Source: Lagopus muta (Eukaryota > Chordata > Aves > Galliformes > Phasianidae). From it: 64,000 nt of DNA. The notes beneath the pieces are model-generated. The model was given only the letters and a program-made list of their open reading frames with translations, made no database searches and was not told where the DNA came from. A program made the position numbers and the translations under genes. The first letter of the stretch is position 1; each line of letters opens with the position of its first letter. Below are positions 34,330 through 44,508 of the stretch, one piece after another. Where the stretch lies: NCBI RefSeq assembly GCF_023343835.1, contig NC_064440.1:35099537-35163536 (forward strand), read 5' to 3'.

Positions 34330-35190
34330 CTGAGTTAGCTTCTTCTGGGCACAATTTACTCCGCTAACCATAATCATGTTGGGCATCAGTGGTCTTGGAT
34401 AGTGTAAAACAAAGTCTAATTTAATGAGCCAAATGGAAGCCTTGCTTAAGAGACCTGGCACAGTCACATCTCGCTGAAGAAACTCAGAAGCCAGCTTTGC
34501 ATATGGCTGAAACACGACATCACATAGAAAAAAATTTGATATTTCAAAGACGACATTCTCCACACGCTGGAGGAAGTTCATGTGGTCTGTATTTTCTGTA
34601 AATATCCTGGGGACATAAGAAGGGGGATTTGGACACTGAGTGGCTTCAAATTCCAAGCCACACGGCATTTGCTGCAAGTAGAGCACAGATGGAACTGAAA
34701 GATGCTCAGCCAGTATCTGCCCACAAGGTAGCAGTGGATCTGTAAAGACAGCATCAAACTTACTCTCCTGAAGATATCTGATAAGTTCTTTGTTGTACAG
34801 TAACTGTTCACAAATAGACAGGAACATAGTAGAACTATTTTTCAACCCTTGATATGCTATAATAAATCTTTCCAAGAAGGATCCTTCAGCAAATACATCC
34901 TGACCAGTCCTCCGGAACATGTCATCCATCTCTTGCTGCGTGAAAGGGACTGGGTACATTTTCATAATAAAATTATTCGTTGGCTTTATATATAAACTGA
35001 CTTCAGGTGCAACGACAACTATTTCATGGCCTTTCTGCCTGAGCTTGTCCAATACTTCCTGCATGCTGAGCCAATGACTCCCATCTAGCGGCACCACCAG
35101 CAGCTTCCCACCTGCAGCCAAGCTGAGCACGGACAGCAACAGAAGCAGTGACACTGAGACTTGTGGATGAGAAGGAAGCAGCAGGGCCAT
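34330..35190 (-). CDS. UGT1A: UGT1A alternative first exon (His39 type)
   Basis: 287 codons, ATG at 35190 (MALLLPSHPQ), donor CAG|GTGGGT at 34330/34329. An upstream in-frame reading extends far 5' without a better ATG context and would bury the signal peptide, so this start is preferred. Catalytic DGSHWLSM is intact; Asp151 in TDPLLPCGQIL. The core has PFTQQEMDDMFRRTGQDVFAE, shared with the pseudo-exons at 5806 and 19830. The residue 175-182 block reads LYLQQMPCG, and the end reads NCAQKKLTQ. Its promoter block (35255-35620) is nearly duplicated at 37434-37800, ahead of a different type of exon. Confidence 0.94.
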
Positions 35191-35326
35191 TCCTGCAGAA
35201 ATGTGGCAGAGCTGCACTGCAAGAAAACTCCGGGCAGCTCTGAAGCAACAGCAACAGCCCTGTGCTCTTTGAGCTGTCTGTGCTATATCATAACTTTTGA
35301 TCCTGCAACAAGGTATTTGCTGTGTA

Positions 35327-35339
35327 GTAAATGTGTAAC
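35327..35339. promoter_or_regulatory. HNF1-like site upstream of exon 34330-35190
   Basis: GTAAATGTGTAAC, 9 of 12 informative positions, 137 bp upstream of the ATG. The right half-site GTAAC fits the consensus better than in other units. Confidence 0.4.
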
Positions 35340-36508
35340 CTGTGATCTCATAAAAGTCTCGATAACAAGTACTAAGTTCAGCATTCCACAGGGGACTGCT
35401 TAGTCTGATGAACACATCAATGAAACACCATTTATTTCACTTCGAGGAACAGTGAAATGTGATCTTGTAACGAGGAAGGGGTGGTTCTGTGTACAACTGT
35501 GCTCCACATTCGTCAAGCATCAGGGGGTACACTCCTTGCACAGACACAACTATACCCTCGCAGGCCTGTTCAGACTTCCTCTAGAATGATTTTTCAAGAG
35601 ACCTGCTCATCAGGTAACGTCCATCCCTGGACGTGCCATTCACCAGGATCCACCATGCCACCATACCTCCTTCAGGCTCACAACATCGACCGCATCTCAG
35701 ATATCACGGTCATTACCAAGGATCATTTGCCTGAGGTCTGCCAACAAACATCGATACTGCTTCTGAGCTTGCACATCCATGACCTGAGATATTCTGGTTC
35801 ATTCTGCTTTGGAAATCCCCTTGTGTATGGCAGATAACATCACTGAGAGAGAAAGAATTGGTAAGGGAGCAAAGGTACCCGCGGACAGAAGCCTGATGTG
35901 CATTTCTCTATAAACAGCAGACACTACTCCCCACAGTTGCCAAGTTGATGATTATCTCTGACTGTGAGGCTGTGGCAGTCCCTCCATCTTTCCACTACCC
36001 TCCCATCACTCCTTATGAGTGATCTAAAGAAAGATCTTTATGAGAGCAAGAAAGGACCAAATTACTCAACGTATTTCAATAGCACATAACAAAAAAGTAA
36101 TCTGGAACAAATCCAGTGTTCATGTCACAGTTAAATTGACCTTAGAGAGCTTTTCTTTCTAATGGCAGTTGAAGCTTTCAGTGCACACTACCACTCTATT
36201 AGTGGACACAGAGGGGAAGTCATCTCTTCACAGCCAAGTGGGAGAATGCCTTCTTGTACAGGGAGAAGAAACAAGTCAGAAGCCACTTCTTGCCTCTCAA
36301 TTCACCATACTTTGTAAATGAAAAGATGGAACTGCCTACACAGAAGAAGCAGGAAGTGAGGAAGAAATGACAGAAATACCATTGTTTTCACTGAGAGTTG
36401 CACAGCTCACTGCCATTGGGAACTAAATATATATATGACTTGCAAAATTACATTTCTAGGAGCACGGAAGTCTATCAGAACCAGAATTAAAACCAGAGCA
36501 CAACCCAC
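35340..36508. other. Spacer between exons 34330 and 36509
   Basis: No gene is seen. 35340-35640 is promoter-distal sequence duplicated at 37519-37800. 36150-36400 matches the post-donor flanks of exons 39881 and 42610 (39520-39800 and 42230-42530). No recognisable CR1. Confidence 0.6.
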
Positions 36509-37369
36509 CTGAGAGAGCTGCTTGTGAGCACAGTTTACTCCTCCAACTGCAATCATGTTGGGCATCAATGGTCTTGGATATTCTAGCACAAAGTCATACC
36601 TCAGAAGCCATACGGAAGCCTTACGATAGAGATCTAGCATGGTCACATCTCGCTGAAGGAACTCAGAAGCCAGTTTTTCAAATGGTTTAAAAATGAAGTC
36701 ACAAAGAAAGAGATTGGAGTTGTCAAAGATGACATTCTTCACACGCTGGAGGAAGTTCATGTGATCTGTATGGTCTGAAAATAGCCTGGGGACATAAGAA
36801 GGGGGATTGGGGCACTGAGTGGCCTCAAAGTCTAATCCACAGGGTATTCCTCTCATGAAATACACAGAAGGGATGGAAAGATGCTCAGCTAGTATCGCTC
36901 CACAAGATAGGATAGGATCTGTAAAGAGAGCATCGAACTTACTCTCCTCCAGATATCGGATAAGTTCGTTGTTGTGCAGTAACTGTTTACAGGATAGGAA
37001 ACCTAAATCAAAGCCTTTTTTCATATTTTCACGTAATCTAAAAAATCTTTCCAGAAATGATCCTTCTTCAAATGAATTCGTTACAAATCTGTGGAAATTG
37101 TCATCCATCTCTTCCTGTGGGAAGGTAACTGGGTAGGTTTTCACAGTAACATTCCCTGATGGCTTTACATTTATATTGGCTTCAGGTGCAACAACGACTA
37201 TTTCATGTCCTTTCTGCTTCAGAATTTCTAACATTTCCAGCACGCTGAACCAGGGACTGCCATCCACAAACACCACCAGCAGCTTCCCACCTGCAGCCAA
37301 GCTGAGCACGGACAGCAGCAGAAGCAGCGACATTGAGACTTGTGGATGAGAAGGAAGCAGCAGGGCCAT
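36509..37369 (-). CDS. UGT1A: UGT1A alternative first exon (Pro39 type, mosaic)
   Basis: 287 codons, ATG at 37369, donor CAG|GTGGGT. Pro39 in DGSPWFSVLEM; Asp151 in TDPILSCGAIL. Codons from about 34 to 127 follow exon 25863 almost exactly (EANINVKPSGN, PQEEMDDNFHRFVTNSFEE, RLRENMKKGFDLGFLSC). The last third (FKPFEKLASEFLQRDVTMLDLYRKASV) follows exons 7106 and 39881. The 5' flank matches exon 34330 and the 3' flank matches exons 39881 and 42610. The FMRGIPCG block is shared with 28456. It is the clearest chimera in the array, yet fully open. Confidence 0.94.
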
Positions 37370-37505
37370 TCCTGCAGAAATGTGGCAGAGCTGCACTGCA
37401 AGAAAACTCCGGGCAGCTCTGAAGCAACAGCAACAGCCCTGTGCTCTTTGAGCTGTCTGTGCTATATCATAACTTTTGATCCTGCAACAAGGTATTTGCT
37501 GTGTA

Positions 37506-37518
37506 GTAAATGTGTAAC
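37506..37518. promoter_or_regulatory. HNF1-like site upstream of exon 36509-37369
   Basis: GTAAATGTGTAAC, 137 bp upstream of the ATG, identical to the site of exon 34330-35190. Confidence 0.4.
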
Positions 37519-38336
37519 CTGTGATCTCATAAAAGTCTCGATAACAAGTACTAAGTTCAGGCCGTTCACAGGGGACTGGTTAGTCTGATGAAAACATCAA
37601 TGAAACACCATTTGTTTCCATTCGTGGAACAGTGACATGTGATCTTGTAACGAGGAAGGGGTGGTTCTGTGTACAACTGTGCTCCACATTCGTCAAGCAT
37701 CAGGGGGTACACTCCTTGCACAGACACAACTATTCCCTCGCAGGCCTGTTCAGACTTTTTATAGGATGATTTTCCATGAGACCTGCTCATCAGGTAACGT
37801 CCATCCCTGTCTTCCCTTCAGAACACTACTGCACCCATCTCCTTCTTTCCTCTCTGATGTTTATTGGGAGATCTGTTCTTGCACCTTCAGGGCCAACTAT
37901 TTCACATTTCTTCTGACTGCACTCATCTACAAGCACACAGAGACACTGACACCTACCTAGCAGAAGCACCAGCTGCTCTCATGAACAGCGCTCTCATACA
38001 AACATCTTAAGCTGTTCTCATCACCTTTTACAATTCCTACCTCTAGCAGAGAAGCTGAATTTCTCAGATGGTAGCAGAAGGTATTATGGGCTTGGTTCAG
38101 AGCAACAAGCGTAGATTCAGATGTATAGATCTATATAGATATCAGCTGAGATATATCTGTTCTAAACACAATTTCTACACTGTAATATGTTAGTGTCTTC
38201 ATCTAAACAAATACTGGCATCTCTTGGTATGTGAAAAGCAGTTTGAACCTGTTTATACTGTTAAATCTTTCTAACTAAATGATACAAACTTCTACAGTGA
38301 AAACACTAGTGAAGAAAGAAACAAGGAATCACCTAC

Positions 38337-39197
38337 CTGAGATAACTTCTTATGAGTGCAGGTTATTCCTCCAATTATGATCATGTTTGGCATTAGTGGT
38401 TTTGGATAATAGATAGAAAAGTCAGATCGTACAAGCCAAATAGATGCCTTGCGTAAGAGATCTAATACAGTCACATCCCGCTGAAGGAACTCGGAGGCCA
38501 GTTTTGTGTACGGTTGAAAGAGAAGATGACAAAGAATAGAATGTGGGATGTCAAAAAGAATATTCTTTACACGCTGGAGAAAGTTCATGTGGTCTGAATT
38601 GCCACTGAAAATCCTGGGGACGTAAGAAGGGGGGTTGGGACATTGAGTGGCATCAATATCTAATCCACATGGTATTTGCTGTAAAAGAAACACAGAAGGG
38701 ATTGAAAGATGTTCAGCCAGAATCTGCCCACAGGGTAAAAATGGGTCTGTAAAGAGAGCATCAAACTCAGACTCCTCAAGATATCTGATGAGCTCTTTGT
38801 TGTACAGTAAATGCTCACAAGAAGACAGGTATACGGCAGACATTCTTTGAAGACGTTGACGAATTGTAGCAAGCCTTTCCAGAAAGGGTCCTTCTGCAAA
38901 CGCCTCCTTAGAAAATTCCCGGAAACTGCCATCCATCTCCTCCTGTGTGAAAGGGACTGGGTACATTTTCATAATAAAATTATTCGTTGGCTTTATGTGT
39001 ACACTGACTTCAGGTGCAACGACAACTATTTCATGTCCTTTCTGCTTGACTCCATCTAACACTTCCCGCATGCTGAGCCAATGACTCCCATCTACAGGCA
39101 CCACCAGCAGCTTCCCACCTGCAGCCAAGCTGAGCACGGACAGCAGCAGAAGCAGCGACACTGAGACTTGTGGATGAGAAGGAAGCAGCAGGGCCAT
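38337..39197 (-). CDS. UGT1A: UGT1A alternative first exon (His39 type)
   Basis: 287 codons, ATG at 39197, donor CAG|GTAGGT at 38337/38336. DGSHWLSM and TDPFLPCGQIL are intact (His39, Asp151). It is distinct in the second half: NSDHMNFLQR, ILFDIPHSILCHLLFQPYTK, FSIYYPKPLMPNM, GGITCTHKKLSQ. The core EVSVHIKPTNNFIMKMYPVPF links it to exon 34330. Its 3' flank is duplicated beside the remnant at 33968-34115. Upstream, GTAAATGTATAAT at 39330-39342 is a weaker HNF1-like match 133 bp from the ATG. Confidence 0.94.
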
Positions 39198-39880
39198 TCC
39201 TGCAGAAATGTGGCAGAGCTGCACTGCAAGAAAACTCCGGGCAGCTCTGAAAGAAAAGCATCAGCTCTGCACTTTTAAGTAACCTGAGCAACTCAATAAC
39301 CTGTGAACCTTGGATGTACCCGAAGAGTGGTAAATGTATAATCCTGGATTAAGTAAGAGGTCAGGCAACAAGCACTAGAAATCAGAAAAGAACATAGGTG
39401 GGTGCAAAAGAGGTGGATACAATAGATAAGCTGCAGAATATTCTACAGGATGAACAGTAGAGTGTAAAACAGAAGAAGGGAGGGAGCATGTTGTATGGAA
39501 CTGTGCTCCTGATAGAATGTGCTTCTTTCTAATGCCAGTTGAAGCTTTCAGTGCAGAGTACCACTCCATTGGCAGACACAGAGGGGAAGTCATCTCTTCT
39601 CAGCCAAGTGGGAGAATGCCTTCTTGTACAGGAAAAGAAAACATGCCAGAAGCCACTTACTGCCTCTCAATTCACCATACTTGGTAAATGAAAAGGTGAA
39701 CTTGTCTATACAGGAAAAAAAAGCGGAAAGTGAGGAAGAAATGACAGAAATACCATTGTTTTCACTAATGCTTGCACAGGTCACTTCCATTGGGAACTAA
39801 ATATCTACGTTATAAAACATCACAGTTTTAGGAGCACGGAAGTCTATCAGAATAAGAATTAAAACCAGAGCACAACCCAC

Positions 39881-40741
39881 CTGAGAGAGCTGCTTGTGAG
39901 CGCAGTTCACTCCTCCAACCACAATCATGTTGGGCATCAATGGTCTTGGATATTCTAGCACAAAGTCATACCTCAGAAGCCATACAGAAGCCTTACGAAA
40001 GAGATCTAGCATGGTCACATCTCGCTGAAGGAACTCAGAAGCCAGTTTTTCAAACGGTTTATAAAGAAAGTCACAAAGAAAGAGATTGGAGGTGTCAAAG
40101 ATGACATTCTTCACACGCTGGAGGAAGTTCATGTGATCTGTATGGTCTGTAAATAGCCTGGGAACATAAGAAGGGGGATTGGGACACTGAGTGGCCTCAA
40201 AATCTAATCCACATGGTATTCCCCTCAGTAAATACACAGAAGGGAGGGAAAGGTGCTCGGCCACTATTGCTCCACAGGGCAGTGCAGGGTCTGTAAAGAC
40301 AGCATCAAAGTTACTCTGCTCGAGATATCTGATGAGCTCCTTGTTGTTCAATAACTCTTCACAGGTTATGAAGCCTAAATCAAAGAGTGTTCTCAATCTT
40401 TCTCGTACTGCATGAAATCTTTCCAGGAATGATCCTACTTCAAATGCCTCCTTTAAAAATGCTTGGAAATATCCATCCATCTCTTCCTGTGTGAAAGGGA
40501 CTGCATAGGTTTTCATAATAAAATTCCGTGATGGTTTTATTTGTAAATTGATTTCAGGTGAAACGACGACTATTTCATGTCCTTTCTGCTTCAGGACTTC
40601 TAACACTTCCCGCATGCTGAGCCAATGACTTCCATCTACAGGCACCACCAGCAGCTTCCCACCTGCAGCCAAGCTGAGCACGGACAGCAGCAGAAGCAGC
40701 GACACTGAGACTTGTGGATGAGAAGGAAGCAGCAGGGCCAT
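39881..40741 (-). CDS. UGT1A: UGT1A alternative first exon (His39 type)
   Basis: 287 codons, ATG at 40741, donor CAG|GTGGGT. Catalytic DGSHWLSM intact; Asp151 in TDPALPCGAIV. Distinctive core: SPEINLQIKPSRN, FQAFLKEAFEVGSFLERF, RERLRTLFDLGFITCEELL. The last third (DTSNLFLCDFLYKPFEK, TMLDLFRKASVWLL) is nearly the same as in exons 7106 and 42610. It pairs with 42610-43470 as a tandem duplicate at about 2.73 kb, including the intron-side flank (39590-39880 against 42319-42609). Confidence 0.94.
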
Positions 40742-42609
40742 TCCTGCAGAAATGTGGCAGAGCTGCACTGCAAGAAAACTCCGGGCAGCTCTGAAGCAAC
40801 AGCAACAGCCCTGTGCTCTTTAAGCTATCTGCTCAATGCCGTAGATTTTGATCCTTCCGTAATATAATTGCTGTGGCAAATGTTTAAGCACTGGTTTGAT
40901 AAAAGGCTGGATAGCCAGCACTAGAGTTCAACCAAGTCCATGGATGGGTGGCGCCACTGCTCCCACCAGCTACGCCCCATCTGTTCCTTTTAGAGGAATA
41001 GTGATGTGTGACCCTGGAAGGAGGCAGGAGTGGCTGTGTGTTGCTCTGTGCTTCTAATAGCCTCCCTCAGGGTGAAACTTTTGCATCCACAGGAGATCTG
41101 TCATGCCCACATCACCACTGCACCTAGCAGCAGCTGCTTTCTTTCCTTTGACCGTGGCTCTCCTTCTGAACATTCATTCTAGAAGGCCTATGGGCCAGCA
41201 CCTGATGTGAAAGAGCTGTTCAAGATGCTGTTTAAAATGGCAGCAGTTTGACTGCAGGACACATCACCCACACAGTGAGGTACTGTCAGTGCCTCAGAAC
41301 AGCTGGCCAGCCTCTGAGTAAAGAACTCAAGTAATAGAGCACCTTGTCCTACTTTTGTTGGAACCTGGTAGTCCCTTTCGATAATGGGTACAAAGTCCCA
41401 CTACAGACCTTCACTAGAAGAGCAAAGAATTTTTCCTCTACTGAGAGCAGCCCTGGAAGAAATTCTAGGTGAAAAACACGGTGGCAGCTCTCGTGCAATT
41501 CACCGGGATCCACCATGCCACCATTTCTCCTTCAGGCTCACAACATGGATGGCATCTGAGATATCACAAGGTCATCTCCAAGGAAAGATTGTCTGAGGTT
41601 GCCTGTAAACACAGACTCTTCTCCATAGCTTGAGCATCCTTCATCTGTGACATTCCTGTTCATTCTGGCTTTGGAAATACCTTTGTATACAGCAGGCAAT
41701 TTCACGAACAAAGAAAGAAGTCGTAAGACAGCAAGGGTGCCTCTGGACAGAAGCCTGATGTGCATTTCTCTATAACCAACAGACACTACTCCCAACAGGT
41801 ATCAAGTTGAAAGATTTTATCTGACTGTGAGGCAGCAGCAGTCCCTCAGACTTTCCAGTACCCTTCCATAGCTCAGTACGAGATCCTTATGAGAGCAGGC
41901 AAATCCCATGTCACTCAGCACCATAGATAATGTATTTCAAGAACATATAGCAAAAAAGTCATGTGTAACAAATCCAGTGTTCATTTCACAGTTAAACTGA
42001 ATTTGACAGAAACATCGAATAATATAATCACCAATGTTGGAAAAGACCTTCAAGATTATCCAGCCAACCGCCCGCCTCTCACCAACAGTTCTCACTAAAC
42101 TATGCCCCTCTATACAACATGTAAATGCTTCTGGAACATTTCCAGTGTCAGTGACTCCATTGCCTCACTGAGCAGCCCATTCCAGCACCTGACCACTCTT
42201 TCACTGAGGATTAACCTAAGATAGCTTTTTGCTCTAATGCCAGATGAAGCTTTCAATGCAGGGCACAACTCCATTGGAATACACACAAGGGACACATCCC
42301 TATACTTTTCATACACTCTTACCTCTCCTCAGCCAAGTGGGAGAATGCCTTCTTGTACAGGAAAAGAAAACATGCCAGAAGCCACTTACTGCCTCTCAAT
42401 TCACCATACTTTGTAAATGAAAAGGTGAAGTGGTCTATACAGGAAAAAAAAGCGGAAAGTGAGGAAGAAATGACAGAAATACCATTGTTTTCACTAATGC
42501 CTGCACAGGTCACTTCCATTGGGAACTAAATATCTACATTATAAAAAATCACAGTTTTAGGAGCACGGAAGTCTATCAGAATGAGAATTAAAACCAGAGC
42601 ACAACCCAC
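40742..42609. other. Spacer between exons 39881 and 42610
   Basis: No gene is seen. 40742-41230 is the common promoter flank with a degenerate HNF1-like site (GCAAATGTTTAAG near 40876). 41340-41800 resembles 6230-6660, an old intron-side flank. 42010-42220 is a CR1 fragment. 42230-42609 is the post-donor flank of exon 42610. Confidence 0.6.
42010..42220 (-). mobile_element. CR1 LINE 3' fragment (minus orientation, older subfamily)
   Basis: The plus strand reads ATCACCAATGTTGGAAAAGA, then CCTTCAAGATTATCCAGCC and CAGTTCTCACTAAACTATG, ending near CAGCCCATTCCAGCACCTGA and CCACTCTTTCACTGAGG. This is the reverse complement of a CR1 tail whose sequence differs from the 8555-type fragments. Clearly degraded, non-coding. 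Confidence 0.8.
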
Positions 42610-43470
42610 CTGAGAGAGCTGCTTGTGAGCACAGTTCACTCCTCCAACCACAATCATGTTGGGCATCAATGGTCTTGGATAATCTAGCACAAAGTCATAC
42701 CTCAGAAGCCATACAGAAGCCTTACGATAGAGATCTAGCATGGTCACATCTCGCTGAAGGAACTCAGAAGCCAGTTTTTCATATGGTTTATAAAGAAAGT
42801 CACAAAGAAAGAGATTGGAGGTGTCAAAGATGACATTCTTCACACGCTGGAGGAAGTTCATGTGATCTGTATGGTCTGAAAATAGCCTGGGGACATAAGA
42901 AGGGGGATTGGGACACTGAGTGGCCTCAAAATCTAATCCACATGGTATTCCCCTTAGCAAATACACAGAAGGGAGGGAAAGGTGCTCGGCCACTATCGCT
43001 CCACAGGGCAGTACAGGGTCTGTAAAGAGAGCATCAAAGTTACTCTGCTCGAGATATCTGATGAGCTCCTTGTTGTTCAGTAACTGTTCACAGGCTATGA
43101 CGCCTAAATCAAAGAGTGTTCTCAATCTTTCTCGTACTGCATGAAATCTTTCCAGGAATGATCCTTCTTCAAAAGCCTGCTTTAAAAATGCTTGTAAAAC
43201 TCCATTTGTCTCTTCCTCTGAGACGGGGACTTGGTACAGCTTCATTGTAAAATTGTCTGATGGCTTTACATGGAGATTGAATTCAGGTGAAACGATGACT
43301 ATTTCATGTCCTTTCTGCCTGAGTTCAACTAACACTTCCCGCATGCTGAGCCAATGGCTCCCACCTACAGGCACCACCAGCAGCTTCCCACCTGCAGCCA
43401 AGCTGAGCACGGACAGCAGCAGAAGCAGCGACACTGAGACTTGTGGATGAGAAGGAAGCAGCAGGGCCAT
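42610..43470 (-). CDS. UGT1A: UGT1A alternative first exon (His39 type, D36G)
   Basis: 287 codons, ATG at 43470 (an in-frame stop shortly upstream supports this start), donor CAG|GTGGGT. The catalytic segment reads VGGSHWLSM: His39 is kept, but Asp36 of the usual DGSHW is Gly. Asp151 in TDPVLPCGAIV. Compared with its partner 39881-40741, differences cluster at about codons 36-105 (EFNLHVKPSDNFTMKLYQVPV against EINLQIKPSRNFIMKTYAVPF), while the 5' block, codons 105-120 and the last third are nearly identical. The 5' UTR diverges from the other MALLLPSHP exons just upstream of the start. Confidence 0.93.
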
Positions 43471-43799
43471 TCCTGCAGAAATGTGGAAGCGGTGTTCTAA
43501 TGAACACAGGCACCTCTGGGCTTTTAAGCTAACTGAGCTGTGTTTTATGTGATGACCTTTAGGCTTATTTGCTTTGTGGTGAACATATAATCACTGATAT
43601 GGACAAACTGAAGGTTTTAAAGTTCAGCCAAACTCTCTAGCAGTCATCTGATTCATAGCTAAACTGGATAATGCCCATCCGTTTGCACTGAATGAATAGT
43701 GGGACTGCAGGGAATAACATTTTTTTCAGCAAGTACTGCACTAATAATGCTGTGTAACAAATCATTCACTGAAAAAAAACTATGTACAAGAAAATAAGG

Positions 43800-44508
43800 A
43801 AACCATGCTGTGGAAGTATAAGACTTTCTCTGCAGAGAGGGACCTGGGTGTCCTGGTGGATGACAGGTTGGCCATGAGCCAGCAGTGTGCCCTTGGGGCC
43901 AAAAAGGCCAATGGCTTCCTGGGGTGCATTGAAAAGAGCGTGGCCAGCAGGTCGAGGGAGGTGATCCTCCCCCTCTACTCTGCCCTGGTAAGGCCTCATC
44001 TGGAGCACTGCGTCCAGTTCTGGGCTTCCCAGTACAAAAAAGACAGGGATCTCTTGGAAAGAGTCCAGCAGAGGGCCACCAAGATGGTGAAGGGCCTGGA
44101 GCATCTCCCCTATGAAGAAAGGCTGAGTGAACTGGGTCTGTTCAGCCTTGAGAAAAGGAGACTGAGAGGGGACCTGATCCAGGTCTATAAATATCTAAGG
44201 TGTGGGGGGCAGAATGGCGAGGCCGGACTCTTTTCAGTGGTGAGTGGAGACAGAAAAGGGGAAACCGACATAAGCTGCAGCATAGGAAGTTCTGCACAAA
44301 TGTGCCTAAGAACTTCTTTAGGTGAAGTGACGGAGCACTGGAACAGGCTGCCCAGGGAGGTGGTGGAGTTTCCTTCTCTGGAGATGTTCAAGACCTGCCT
44401 GGATGCCGACCTGTGCGACCTGCTGTAGGGAACCTGCTTTGGCAGGGGGGTTGGACTCGATGATCTCTGGAGGTCCCTTCCAACCCCTACAATTCTGTCA
44501 TTCTGTAA
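43800..44508 (+). mobile_element. CR1 LINE 3' fragment with open frame
   Basis: 5'-truncated CR1 of about 700 bp. A frame of about 207 codons (43805-44428) encodes the C-terminal part of ORF2: [52 protein letters not shown]. The 3' end is CTTCCAACCCC followed by ATTCTGTCATTCTGT. It has no reverse-transcriptase catalytic motifs and cannot be autonomous. It differs in sequence from the 2860 element, so it is a separate insertion. Confidence 0.92.
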
